Below are positions 33,071 to 46,172 of a stretch of 64,000 bases of DNA, one piece after another. The position numbers and the translations under genes were made by a program. Position 1 is the first letter of the stretch; each line of letters opens with the position of its first letter. The notes under the pieces were generated by a model, which was not told where the DNA came from, did no database searches, and worked only from the letters and a program-made list of their open reading frames with translations. This DNA is from Adiantum capillus-veneris. Its lineage: Eukaryota > Streptophyta > Polypodiopsida > Polypodiales > Pteridaceae. Where the stretch lies: NCBI GenBank assembly GCA_014529385.2, contig CM043960.1, forward strand, positions 22,561,719 to 22,625,718, read 5' to 3'.

Positions 33071-33990
33071 AATTTTGCAAATGCTGTTGCAGATTCAAGG
33101 GCTATTTCAGATGCAAAACTTTGGCATGCACGTTTTGGTCATCTGATTTTTGCCAGTTTGCTGCGTTTGTAGAAATGTGATATGGTTGCTTCTTTGCCGC
33201 CTCTTGAAGCACCTGTCAAACATGTTTGTGAAGGTTGTATTTTGGGTAAGATGCAGCGTTCTAAGTTTCCAAAGGATGGTTCAATTCAGGCCACATGCAG
33301 GTTGCAGCTTGTGCATAGTGATGTTTGTGGGCCCATGCAAACTCCGTCCTTGGGCAATTACATGTACTTCGTGACTTTCATTGATGATTACTCCAGGCAT
33401 GCATGGGTATTTCCTCTTAAAGCGAATTCTGAAGGTTTTATGTGCTTAAAACAATTTCTGGCTATGGCTGAAAATGTCTCGAAATGTACTATGGGCACCC
33501 TCCGTTTCGATCAAGGGGGGGAGTATATGTCTCATGAATTCAATGCATTTCTGGCTAGTTGTGGGATAAAACACCAATGTGCAGTGCCTTATACACCTCA
33601 ACAAAATGATGTTGCTGAGAGAAAAAACAGGTCACTTACGAAAATGCACGATGTATGGTCAAAAGTCAAGCTTTGCCGCATTCTTTTTGGCTTGAGGCCA
33701 TCATGTGTGCCACTTATGTACTAAACAGGTGCCCAATGAAAGCTTTGCACTCTATTACTCCATATGAAGCATGGCATGATAGAAAGACTTCTATTGAGCA
33801 CATGCGTGTTTTTGGTTGTTTGGCATATGCTTTGGTGCCACAAACACAGCGCAAAAAATTGGATGATAAGGCTGTCAAATGTATTTTTGTTGGTTATAGT
33901 GCTGAAAGCAAAGGTTACAAGTTGTATCATTCACAAACAAAACGTATTCTAGTTTCACGAGATATAGTGTTTGTGGAAGATTCTGTTTAG
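33071..33990 (+). pseudogene. Copia integrase
   Basis: LWHARFGH (pre-integrase zinc-finger His residues), HVCEGCILGKMQR (Cys pair), VHSDVCGPM and FIDDYSRHAWVF (Asp motifs) and FDQGGEYMSHEF with the catalytic Glu. After a frameshift near 33660 come TPYEAWHDRKTSIEHMRVFG and KCIFVGYSAESKGYKLY. Complete in layout but interrupted. Confidence 0.9.
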
Positions 33991-34395
33991 CCCTTGCTGT
34001 CATATACTAGAGACAGTAATGTAAGCTCACAGGACATTTATGACACTTTGTTGCCTCTTTTCAGTGGTGGAAATATGAATGTAAATTCTAATGAGGCAAA
34101 CGTACAGCCTATGGGGGTTTCTGAAAATGTTACAGATCAGTCTATTAGTGATGCAGATGTACATGATGTACTTGATGACAAAAGGGCTGAAAATGAGCAG
34201 GCTAGAGGTATGCCAAAATGGCTGTGCACACTTTGCGTGACAGTAAATTGGTTGCACCTTTGTCTAGTCATACTCGTTCAGGCTCTCACCATACATCTTA
34301 TGCATCTGATTGTTATGCTTTGGCTGTGTCTAGCTAGCTTACGTGATGTTGAGGAACCTCTGTCTTTTGATGAAGCATAGAATTCAAAAAATTGG
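33991..34395 (+). pseudogene. Copia integrase-RT linker
   Basis: Asp/Asn/Ser-rich open frame (33994-34380) in the position of the variable linker between integrase and RT; stops at 34378-34380, and RT resumes in the same frame. Confidence 0.7.
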
Positions 34396-35095
34396 ATGGC
34401 TGCCATGCAATCAGAATATGATGCACTTATAGAAAATGACACATGGACTTTATGTGATTTGCCTCTTGGCAAAAAGGCCATTGGTACAAAATGGGTTTAC
34501 AAGTTGAAACGCAAGCCGAATGGTGAGATCGATCGCCATAAGGCTCGACTTGTTGCAAAGGGTTATGCACAGCAAAAAGGCATAGATTATGAAGAGACCT
34601 TTGCTCCCACTTGTTGTATGACTACTATGCGTTTTCTATGTGTATTGGCAGCTCATTTTGGTTGGGATGTACATCAATCAAACATTGTTGCTGCTTTCTT
34701 GAATGGTGACATATTTGAGGAAGTTTATGTAACACAGCCTCGCGGTTTTGTCAAGAAAGGACAAGAGGACAAGTGTGCAAATGTAACAAGGCTTTGTATG
34801 GGTTGAAGCAATCTCCTCGTGCTTGGTATGAGAAAGCTAACACTCATTTGGTCAAACAAGGCTTTCATAACAGTCCAACAGAAAGCACATTGTATGTAAA
34901 GCGTGAGGGTGATGTACTTCTCATTGTGGTTCTTTATGTAGATGATTTGCTGATCACTTGACGAAATGAGAGACATACTGCTGAATTTAAGGCTGATTTG
35001 AATGCTACTTTCAAGATGAAAGATTTAAGGTTGTTGCATCATTATTTGGGCATACAGTTTAAGCAGTGTGATGGTGGTATTGCCTTGTGTCAAAA
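34396..35095 (+). pseudogene. Copia reverse transcriptase, truncated
   Basis: WVYKLKRKPNGEIDRHKARL, WDVHQSNIVAAFLNGDI (first Asp of the usual VxxAFLxG motif), KALYGLKQSPRAWYE and LYVDDLLIT (catalytic YVDD), then HYLGIQFKQ. Frameshift near 34790 and stop at 34959. RNase H is missing. Confidence 0.9.
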
Positions 35096-36456
35096 AAGTT
35101 ACACTTTCTCCATCCAAATGAGCTACATAGTAAAAATCAAATCTGCAATTTAACAGTTAAGTTCACAAGGTTATAGCTATTTAACAGTTAAGTTCACAAG
35201 GTGATAGCTATTGGTATCATCTTTAGCAATACCAAAGAAATAGCTAACAATAGCTAATGAATAGGGATATTAAAGAAGATTTGATACCAAAAACTTTTCA
35301 ACACTACTCAAAAAGGTGGAAACTCAGAGGCTTTACAATATATGTATGATGAAACACGAATCAATAATAAGTCACCCCTATACATCAACACCTCCATCTC
35401 AAGTTGTCATTTCTCTAAGTCAAGCTTGGCATAGGCATAGTATAGAAGCAATAACATGTTGGAAAGCAAGAATTTAGCTTTCTTAACTTGTGAAACGTTG
35501 CTAATGATATATTCAACATCCCCACATGAGGACATCTTGACAAAGGTTATAATCCACTTTAATAAGAATAACCATTAATGATTAAACTGAAATCAAAATA
35601 TTGCTTGAATTTCATGGTGGAGTGATTAAGACTTGAGACTTGAAACATCTTATAAGCAAATCAAAATATCCATAAAGGTCAACAATATTTCTCAAATCTA
35701 TATGAAACTCCAGTAATCTAAATTAAATACTCTCACTCAATGCGACACCATTTAACAAACAAACATATTTATATTGCATTTATAGGGGAATCCACCCTCA
35801 TGAAAAATAATTACAAACGGAGACAATGTTGTTGCTGTTAGGCTTCTCTTACAAGTATTTATCTTCCTCATCCATAGATTCATATAAACTTGAGTATTTG
35901 TGTGTCTATGACACTAGGGAAGATAGTAGTACTATATGGATGGCTTCTCTAAGAGCTCCTAGAGAGTACCTATCGGTTCAAGATTCTACAAAAATCCTAC
36001 TATTCTTATCAAAATCTTTTAACATGGTAGTGAAAGATTCCTCACGGAACAAAAATAGAGTGATTTCCATCTCTGCACATGGCTGCTTGCTCATGTCCTC
36101 TCAAAACAAGTTGACTCTATAAGTAAACAACAGATTATATGAGCACATAGTTATAAAGTACAACATGATATCATTCTAATAATCTAATGATAATTATACA
36201 AAGAATAAATTATAAGAAAAATCTTTGATGACTCTCCCTAGATAACACAACTTACTTGCATTGTGAGACTCAATCACATGCTACATAATTATAGATGGCG
36301 CACCAAAGCCATCAACAAAAGAGCACCACCCAGTGTTATGAGGTGTGAAGCCTAAACATTGAAAGCCATAAAGAGGTTAATTCTCTCCAGCATGATAAAC
36401 TTAGAGATGGAGATGATGTTAGCTATGAATGTAAGCTACAAGGGTAGTTTTCTTAC
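35096..36456. other. unassigned A+T-rich sequence with a short duplication
   Basis: Contains AACAGTTAAGTTCACAAGG repeated at about 35150 and 35181 (31-bp period). A 98-codon plus-strand frame (35826-36122) has no recognisable domain. Confidence 0.35.
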
Positions 36457-36680
36457 CATTCTATCTTTATGTTGGAGATGAACCCTTGCAATGCCCACGC
36501 AATATTCACACCTCCTGTTGTTGTGGTATGCAAGTCATATGAGCTCATACTTTTGCCACCTTCGGGAGTAGAGGTTTCCATGTAGTGTGAGTGAATGAAA
36601 GTAGAAGGAGTAGAATCTTGTTTCATGCTGTAATGGACGTGAGAGAAGGGAGAGGAGCTAGCTTGGCGTGAAACCATATG
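36457..36680 (-). pseudogene. unrecognised exon-like fragment with splice-like donor
   Basis: The minus strand is open for 74 codons (Ser/Thr/His-rich, ending GGVNIAWALQGFISN) and closes at GAATG/GTAAGA, a good donor. Like the fragment at 20.2-20.7 kb it reads inward from a CATTAGG terminus, about 600 bp away. Possibly the first exon of a transposon gene; I cannot name it. Confidence 0.3.
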
Positions 36681-37283
36681 GTGGGCAAGGGGAAGAGATG
36701 GGGGAGGAGCTTGCTTGGTGCTACAATGGAGGTGGCAGAAAGTTAGAAAAGAGATAATGCTGGACTATAGGGGGTGCATGTGGTTGTTGCAACAATCGAG
36801 AGCTTGGAAAAGGGTTTGTAGAGAGAGAAAATCACTTTTTAGCTATAGAATAGGTTTGGAAAGACTTTGGAGGGTGAAAATGATGTTTTTATTTTTATTT
36901 TTTTAAAACCAATTTTTTGGATCTATTTAGTGCACATTTTTTACTTTTGGAGGTCAAAAATACTTTTTTGACCATGAAATAGGTTTGGGGACCTTTTAAG
37001 GAGGGAAAACTTGAAATTTCAAATTTTTGAAAATTTGAAATTTTTAGTGTATTTTGAAATCCGGGCCAAAAAAGTGGAGTAAAAGAGGTCACCCCACATC
37101 CCTTTCCCCTAGCCACCTCCCTTACCTTCTCACTAGGTAAGAGGCCATTAAGAGGTGTAAGGCTACCTTGTCCCCCTACTTTTTTCAAGGTATAGAGTGT
37201 GTCCACCAACCTCTTCCTATTGGTTGGCCTCTAATTAACCTTAATCCCAAAGGGCCCCTAGAGGGTTCATATTTTTCCTAATG
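36681..37283 (-). mobile_element. terminal region of a possible TIR transposon (copy at the PP7 C-half)
   Basis: Read inward on the minus strand from 37283 it begins CATTAGGAAAAATATG, the same terminus as at 21248. It shares a similar layout (GGGACAAGG, a GGGATGTGG-like segment, A/T-rich then pyrimidine-rich) with 20881-21248 and the sequence beyond it. It abuts PP7 sequence exactly where the other copy does, but on the C-terminal side. Confidence 0.4.
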
Positions 37284-37967
<684 letters not shown>

Positions 37968-38005
37968 ACTTGCATTTGTGGGGAGCACCATGGAGCAGCA
38001 CAGGC

Positions 38006-38475
38006 ATGGTGCACAAGAGTGAAGTGTGCCACTTTAGTGATTCAAATATTTACCCCGGCAATGGTAGTGACATTCCATTTGTCAGCAGATTCTCAAGTTT
38101 TCCTATTTCTAAATCCAAAATGCAAAAAGTACTTCCCCAATCATTTGAAACCATCTAAACTTACCTGGACTACCCTTTATCACAAACAACACAAGAAGAA
38201 TATACATGCAGAGACTGTGAAAAGGATGAGAAAATCAACAAACAAGCCCTATTGTCGTTCTACTGAAATGGATTGAAAAGATTGAAGCTCGAGCTGCTAC
38301 TCGTGAAACTACATTAAGGGAGATCAAGGAGCGAATCAAGAACACCAAGGATGAGAAGAAGGCAAAGAAGGTGAAACTTGTGTCTAACTCCTCCAAAGCT
38401 ACCCCCAAAGGTGTTATGGGTAGAGGGGTAATGCCCAAAGGTCCTAAGCTTGGTGGCGATGGTGGGAAACAATGA
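38006..38475 (+). pseudogene. Ribosomal protein eL24 processed pseudogene (copy 1)
   Basis: ATG at 38006 opens [20 protein letters not shown], matching the start of plant eL24. In shifted frames come [48 protein letters not shown] and [19 protein letters not shown], ending [11 protein letters not shown] and TGA. eL24 is a 60S subunit protein. No introns, frameshifts, and a deletion after KPYCRST (shared with copy 2) show it is a dead retrocopy. Confidence 0.9.
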
Positions 38476-38569
38476 ATTGTACACTCCTTTGACATTGAAC
38501 ATAGGATCTCTATTACATTTGTAACCCGAGTTCTCAATTTTGTCTTATATCTTGCTAATTGGAATGAGT

Positions 38570-38572
<3 letters not shown>
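38476..38572 (+). other. 3' UTR-like sequence of the eL24 retrocopy
   Basis: Nearly identical to 47877-47965 in copy 2 and consistent with a retained 3' UTR (ACATTGAACATA, CTCAATTTTGTCTTATAT). No poly(A) tail remains; a (GA)n follows. Confidence 0.6.
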
Positions 38573-38664
<92 letters not shown>

Positions 38665-38857
38665 CGCTAGAACAAGCGCAAAGGCAAAGATAGGGGGTCT
38701 CAGATGCCCAACAAGGAGGGGATTTAACATTGAAGAGAGAGAGAGAGAGAGAGAGAGAGAGGTGCCATCAGATTGGACTAAAAAAGAGAGACTTGAGAGA
38801 CCTTTGGGTTTGCAATGCACCAAGGCTCAACACAAGGACAAAGAGAGATCTATTGTG

Positions 38858-38931
<74 letters not shown>
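38573..38931. repeat. three GA/CT arrays with short unique spacers
   Basis: (GA)n 38574-38658, (GA)n 38733-38761 and (CT)n 38858-38931. The spacer 38659-38732 (TCCGCTAGAACAAGCGCAAAG) recurs at 48110-48185 after the corresponding (GA)n of copy 2. Confidence 0.9.
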
Positions 38932-38933
<2 letters not shown>

Positions 38934-39236
38934 GCTAAGTTGAAGGGCTCGAGTGAAGGTGCCCATTTGTATATGCATGCGAGCAGGGCTACCTACTTGC
39001 TTGCACGGCCCTCCAATAGCGTCTTTAAAGGACCTATAGGGGAGCCCTCAAAGCCTCCTATCCCCATACTCTTTCTATTTGGTAAAGTGCCCGTTAGATA
39101 GGTGACCGCTAATTTTTTGATGGAGGTGTCCCAACCACCCACCACATTACACATGTGCCATTTAAACCAATTACAACAGGTGATCGAATGGTTGTATCTG
39201 TGGAGCAAAGAATCTCTTCCGCCTCAATTTATGAGG

Positions 39237-39269
<33 letters not shown>

Positions 39270-40175
39270 GGTGGCAATTTCAGGAGTGGTGTTGGCAACA
39301 ACGACGAGGGAGCAAAGCTAGGCTATATTATAACAGCTAATGAATTTTTTTGAATAATAACAGATAGGAGGCCAAGTAGTATTGTGAGAATCTTTGAATG
39401 AATGAAGTTCACTTACAAACAACTTACATTAGTAGGGGTGGGAAATCTTGTTAAATGTTTTATTCTAAGAACCTGGGAAGACCCAACAAGAAAAACAAAG
39501 GGGTGCCACAGATCACAAGGCTGTCTCACAAGTGGCGACCGACAGGGGAGGCAGGGCCAGACAAGAAAATGGCAATGGGTGAAGCTGGTAGCAAGGCAAA
39601 GGCAAAGGCAAAGGCCATGAGAGCGTAGGGTGGTAGCGGTAGTGAGGTGGGGGGTCATACGACTTTTTTTAATTAAATAGACTGCAATGTTGATTGCAGT
39701 GTCGCATGCATGTTGGACTGGTTGCAGAATCATACTCTGAGTCATGGTACCACTGGGGTCGTGCTCGATACTTGTGCCCCATTTTTTAAAGATAAGAATC
39801 CCAAGGTGGGATGTAAGCCTCAAGTGAGAAGAATCAGATGGGAGGAATCTTGAAAACTAAAGAATGAAACAAGGCTAGGTGTAGGAGAGATCAATTTTAA
39901 GAAATTCTATATTTCAATGGAATCTTGAGAGATATGGAGTCTCTCAATTCTCTATCAATGTGTACACAAAGGAACCGTTCCGCTCTCTCCATATGCAATG
40001 AACCTCTATTAACACATTGTCACATCAAGACGTGGGCAAAAAAAATCAAGGTGCATTGCAAAGAGGCAGAGACATCTACTCTCTAATTGCATACCCTCCT
40101 AAGTTGCTTGCATGTGGTCCGTTGAGGTCATGGGCTATTGTAGTAGAATTATTGCACTGTGCAACAACGACTGAT
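38932..40175. other. unassigned sequence
   Basis: No coding domain. A short (GA)n lies at 39239-39267. Frames here are short and unrecognised. Confidence 0.3.
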
Positions 40176-40187
40176 GGGGGGGGGGGG
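40176..40187. repeat. poly(G) tract, 12 bp
   Basis: Twelve G at the left end of the composite; counterpart of 22118-22129. Confidence 0.9.
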
Positions 40188-40467
40188 TCAGGTAATATCA
40201 AGAATGTATAAAGTTGTCATTGAGTAGGTAAAGGATAGAGGAGGAGGCGCATGGAAAGAGGGAGAGGAGTGTTAGTTGTAGAGAAGGGAAGCAAAGCAGG
40301 CTGTGACAAGAAAAGGAGGCAAGGTGATTGAAGGTGGGCGCTCACAGGTAAAGCCACGAAGGCATAAGGGTGATATGGAGGCAAAGAATTCCAATAAAAT
40401 AAGCATTTTTACAACCATTGATATTTCACTTGTTGAATTCTAGGACTCCAAAGAGGCGTGTGCTCAT

Positions 40468-41660
40468 AAGAACAAAGAGTTTTTCAAGCTTGGTCCTGCT
40501 GAGCAAATGAGACCTCCTACCCACTGATGAGGAAGTGCAAAAGAGCAGCTGAGGTTTTGGAATGGGGGGAAGCAACCAGATACTTTAAGAACTCCATTTT
40601 GCAATGGTCCCCTTGGCTCTCTAAGATATTGGGGCCGCCGCAAAGGCCCTATTGGATAGAAATGGCCAGGAATGTGAATAATAAGGGGCTCGTTCGACTA
40701 GAGCAATTCTGGGATGGCAACAATAAGTGCTGGAAAATTGTTGACTCTTTAGCCATCCCGTTTCAATTGAATGGCTTTGAGATCTTACTAGTCTACAAGG
40801 TGATGAAAGAGCTTGATAAGGTGGTGATGCCAATTTGTGAATCCAACTTTGAATGGGATGGCCCAGGAGTATGGCCCAGGAGTAGCCTCTTTTGGAAACC
40901 ACATTCTAAAGGCATTTACCATGCATTAATGCACGAGGCTAATTGGTGTAGCCCCCTCAACAGATTATGAAAGAGGCGCTGGACACAAAAACGGTGGGAG
41001 GGAGTCATGGAGAACATCTGGAAGCCAAGGTGGCCTCATTATATGAATATATTTATGTGGAAACTGATGTGGGGTGCTACGATGGGCATAAAGATACAAG
41101 AAAGAGGAATCGGGTTCGATCGTTGCTCAGGGTGCAGAATAGCTAGTGAAGACCTAGCCCACCTTTTCATGGGATGCCAGGAAATGAGTGGCATGGCTGG
41201 GAAAATATGTAAGTGGATTCAAAGGACATGGCAAATTAAGTTCTTCAAGACTGATCTATTCTTTGGTAGTAACAGGTTGGGAAGTCCTGCTCTCCTTGTC
41301 TGCACTCAAATAATCAGGTACTACTTCTTTCACCATATTTGGCAAGCAAGGAACCACGCGTGTTTGAGGGGGATCTGGTTGTGGCAAGCTTTTGTGAAAT
41401 CATACAAGAGAGCAGAGTGAAGATCCACATGATCAGAGGCAAACAAGCCTCAGAGGACTGGTCTAGAACAATACATGTCATGATGACATCTTGTAATAAG
41501 TAAAGCCTAGGAGTAGTTGTGGTTTCTCTATCAAGCAGAAAACTTGTAATCCTTTGACCACAACTACTCCTAGCTCGAGGTTGGTTTATATTTCTGATGT
41601 TCTTAATACTATCCACTCACAATTGTGAGTTTTGAAAAAAAAAAAGAATAAAGAGTTTTT
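40468..41660 (+). mobile_element. 5'-truncated plant-type LINE with 17-bp TSD
   Basis: Target copies AAGAACAAAGAGTTTTT (40468-40484) and AAGAATAAAGAGTTTTT (41644-41660), one mismatch, flank a segment that ends in a short A run (41634-41645). This is a standard LINE insertion: 5' truncation, 3' UTR, poly(A), long TSD. It lies inside the 66-bp tandem repeat. Confidence 0.85.
40527..41420 (+). pseudogene. LINE ORF2 C-terminus with zf-RVT-like domain
   Basis: One frame with a single TGA (40968-40970). The first part reads LVRLEQFWDGNNKCWKIVD; the second FMWKLMWGATMGIKIQERGI, then CSGC and HLFMGC, the CX2C...HX4C zinc pattern found after the RT in plant L1-type LINEs (zf-RVT). RT and endonuclease are lost by 5' truncation. 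Stop at 41418-41420, then about 215 bp of 3' UTR. Confidence 0.75.
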
Positions 41661-42037
41661 TTTTTAAATACTAGGATTCCAAAGAGGAGCGCACGCTCAC
41701 ATGTGCTCATAAGTACGAAGAGGCTTTTTGGAATTCGACAATTCCAAAGAGGAGTGCACATCGACGTGCGCTCATAAGTGCATAGAGTGGGTGGATGTGC
41801 AGCCTGCCTCATCGGTGCTCTTCGTGGCTTTTGGAAGTCATCGTTCATACATGTTGATGAAGCTATAAGCAACAGGCTACATGATGCCTCCTCGCATGTT
41901 CTACAACTTTCACCAAACAGTCTCAAAAGTTGGCCCTCAACCATCTGCACCTACTAACAACAACGTGTGGATGGCAAGCTGCTTACAAACGGGCTAACAT
42001 GCATCATTAGCAATGTGTAGGCACGTGCAGCCGCGCG

Positions 42038-42691
<654 letters not shown>

Positions 42692-42732
42692 GAGAGAGAG
42701 AGAGAGAGATAGATAGATAGATAGATAGATAG
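42692..42732. repeat. (GA)n then (GATA)n at the 3' end of the LINE
   Basis: About 8 GA units (left part of the target tract) followed by about 6 GATA units. Read on the LINE strand this is a (TATC)n tail. Confidence 0.9.
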
Positions 42733-42785
42733 TTCTATTATCGTCCTGGGAGGTCAAATATGACCTATGGGACCAAATGAACATG

Positions 42786-45700
42786 TCACGTGGTGTGAGT
42801 GGAGTTCATAAGTGACTCTCGATGCTCAAAAATGGCTGAAATGAGCGTCGCAATAGAGAGTCCACATCGTGGTTGGGAGAGGAAGGTATGTAGGGAGAGC
42901 TCATGGCTGAATATATGGGGAAAAGAGGACCTAATGTGGTCAAAAGCTGAGCACTCAAGTAGTGTGTGGTACTCACTCTCTCACACTTGACGAGGGCATA
43001 AGGTACAAAGTCGATGACACTCCTCGCCAGTGCCCCAACGTCCTGTCTCGCAGCGTAGAGAATGGGAGCTAAGACGAATGGAGGCAATGGTGCGGATCGC
43101 ACTCAACGGGATGGGCTCAAGGATGTAGGAATGGGTTCGATTACCTCGTTTCGAGAAGAAGAGAGATTTGTAGTTTGGGGCAACGTGTGTGGTGTAATGG
43201 CTGAAGCGAGAACCTCCGGATTTCTCCCAAGCCATGATACATTGGCGTTGTAAGAAGGCCTCATTAACTTGGGAGTCGATCGACGCATCCTTGACCAAGT
43301 GACATGCATCCCATCTTCCAAACCATTTCTTGATATCAAGCATCCACCCCAAACTTAGTATTTTGCTCTTGCATGTCTTTTGAACCTTTTGACTTGCTTC
43401 ATATGCAATTCTAGGAAGTCGATGCAAAGGGCTACGTTGTGTCTTACGCATGTACTCCACAACCCTTTCCATGCCCAAGACCTCAATGGGAAGCGATCCG
43501 GACTCAAGAAGTAAGAGCATGTAGGGTGTTTGTGTCTTGACTTGGAGAAAGTTGGTGAGAAAACGCATTTGGACATTCTCAAACTCTTTCCAAGTAGACT
43601 TCCCGATGCTTCCACCCCACACCTCCACTCCATAAAGAAGCACCGGTGTCACCAATGTGTCAAAGAGGTACTTTTTGAGAGCCCAACACTTGATCTCTCT
43701 TGCATTGCACATGTTCTCAAATGCATAATAAGCCCTCTTTCCGGCTTCCAAGCGACGCATTGCACAATCCTTCCATTTATGATTGGATGGAACCTCAAGG
43801 CCAAGGTACTTGAAGTGATCTACCACTTCAAGTTTCTCATTGTTGTATACAATGCATGGATTTTCGTCATTGAGGGTCTTTACAAGCATAACCTTGGTTT
43901 TGGATCCATTCACGATCAGCCCGCTATGTAGGCAAAAGCGTTCCAAGACACTCATAAGCTTTTGTGCATCTTCTAAGGTATGTGCCAAGAGCACTACATC
44001 ATCGGCATAAAGCAAAAGCATGATCACCGCATTTCCAATCTTAACCTCTTCTATGCCTTCTTGCTGCATAAAATCAAGAACCATGTATTCCAATTCATCA
44101 ATGAGTAGCCCAAAGAGGGTTGGGGAAAGTGGGCATCCTTGTTTGACACCAATAGTGCTTGCAAAAAATTCTGAAACTCCATCTCCCATACGTAATCGAC
44201 ATATCACTTTTTGGTAGATGTGAAAGACTGCATGCATAAATTCTCTCGGCACTTGAAGGCTTTGCATACGTCTCCAAAGATTTCCTCGCGGTACCATGTC
44301 AAAAGCTTTCTTGAAATCCACAAAGCAACAATACAACTTTTTTCCTTTCAATCGAGATGCTTCCATAAGAACTCGAAGAGTGACAAGGTGATCAATAGTG
44401 CTATGATGCTTTCGAAAACCTGCTTGGCCAAGCGCACGTTTGCCATTCTTTTCAGCCCATTCACTTATCTTCATCTCCATGATACATCCAAATAACTTTG
44501 CCATCAAAGAACCAATCATTATAGTGCGATAGTTGTTCACATTGTTTACATCTCCTCCTTTGTGCAAAGGTTTGATCCAATTTGTACTCCAATCATGAGG
44601 CATGCCATACTGAAGTGCAAGGTTAAACATATCGCATATCCAATATCGTGTTTTCTTGCTTGTCCATTTAATCATTTCAGCCTTGACACCTTGAAGGTCA
44701 CCTGCCTTGCGAGTAGCAAGTTTCTCAAGCGCGCGGCATACATCTTCAATGGTAAAGAAGGGAGACATAAATGGAAGGGAGCTACAACCCTCCATCTTAT
44801 CAACATTGGGTTGCTCATAGAGGTTCTTACAATGCATATACATATCCTCAAGAGTCAAGTCACCAAAGCTCTCAACGCGCTTGCCTTTTAGATTTTGTCA
44901 AAACTTGCCACATGCATGTGCTTTCTCTTGTGCTAAAAGAAGTTGTTTTTCAACTTCCCACCTTCTCCTCTTCTTTTGAACAAGTGCTTTGTATGTGTGT
45001 GAACATTCCAAGTAAACTTCCTTGTCTTTGATTGCATCCAATCTTAGCAAGTGTTTTCGAGCTTGACTACATTCCATGTCAAACCATTTCTTCTTGGTGC
45101 TACCCTTCTTAGACCTTTTGCAAGACATGTGTTTCGCCGAAAAGCCTTCCTTTGCACAAGAGAAAATTACTTCTTTGAAAACTTTCCACTTGCATTCTAA
45201 TGTTGGGCTCCCTTAATGCTCTATCATGCTTAACATTTGGTCCACCATATCAGCATATATAAGTGCTCGTTTGAAGTCTAGACGTAGGTACAAATGATTC
45301 ACATCATGATTGGAGGCTACATGCTCGGGCCGTTTACCACACTTGAGGTCAATACATAACATCCTATGATCCGATTCCGAATTCCATTCACCAAGTGTAA
45401 AGCTTTGTATGCATTCTAGAGTGGCTTCTGAGAACAACATATAGTCAATCACGCTAGCACCATTGTGCTTTCTACATGTAAAGTCATTGGTGCCTTGCCA
45501 TAGAGATACACCATTTGCAATGAGCATTCCGGTACTATTGCACATATGTAGAAGTGACTTTCCATAGTGATCCACTTCTTTTGCATCATTAGAACTTCGA
45601 TTATACATGTATGAGTCATCCACTCTTCTTGAGACATGCGGCATGTCGACTTGTTGTGTGTCGTGTTGTAACATATTTGTGCGAGCATTCATGTCTCCAA

Positions 45701-46166
45701 AAACAATGACTTCACCTTGATCCTTGTAATGAGCAATGTCTTCCTCTAGTTCAACAAAGGGCTGATCTCTATCCATATTCAAGCGAGCATAAAAGTTGGA
45801 GTCATAGTGAGGAATGTAGCAGCCGGCCACAAACATGACTTGACCATTTGGTGGGCTGATTTTCAGCCATAAGTAGCGTTTATACTTATCTTCTTTGACA
45901 ATGGAAACATCTTTCAAACCCTTTTTGGTCATACATGCTACGCCTCCTTGGCCTCTTCGTTGCTTTGCATTTTTGGCCCACATCAAAGAATGCACATCGT
46001 ATTTGTCAAATCCAAGAATTCGTTGCGCATCATGCTCCCATGTTTCGACAAGAAGTATCACATCGGAGTCATTGGTAAGCTCATCAATGCCAATTCCCGC
46101 ATTCCATGGATACCCGTTACAATTCCAAAAGCTTATTCGCAAGCGTGAGTTGGTCTCATAGATCAT
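42786..46166 (-). pseudogene. LINE ORF2: APE endonuclease, reverse transcriptase, CCHC (1126 codons with three stops)
   Basis: One frame from MIYETNSRLRISFWNCNGY. Endonuclease (residues about 1-250): NCNG, VETWEH, VFGDMNAR, DYMLFS and SDHRMLC match the AP-endonuclease type. RT (about 480-820): CCFVDFKKAFDMV, GVKQGCPLSPTLFGLLI, LLLYADDVVLLA (catalytic ADD) and YLGLEV. C-terminus: ETGRW, then CTLC, then HTLLEC, a CX2C...HX4C knuckle. In-frame stops at 45213-45215, 44898-44900 and 42981-42983; otherwise open to 42786. The ETGRW...HTLLEC ending resembles LINEs common in animals more than the plant zf-RVT type seen at 40.5 kb. Confidence 0.85.
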
Positions 46167-46172
46167 GTGTCC

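Larger units (their letters stand above)
31135..35095 (+). mobile_element. Ty1/copia retrotransposon, 3'-truncated
   Basis: LTR, tRNA-Met primer site, gag, protease, integrase and RT occur in copia order (integrase before RT). The sequence ends just after the RT segment HYLGIQFKQ, before RNase H; no 3' LTR follows. Several frameshifts and stops make it inactive. Confidence 0.9.
40435..41800 (+). repeat. ~66-bp tandem repeat, split by a LINE
   Basis: CTAGGAYTCCAAAGAGGMG-type units occur at 40441-40484 and resume at about 41671 and 41748. The inserted LINE and its duplicated target separate them. Confidence 0.75.

Noticed and set aside
43530-43931. Plus-strand 133-codon frame and other frames opposite the LINE ORF2
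   Set aside because: Antisense shadows of the well-supported LINE reading frame.
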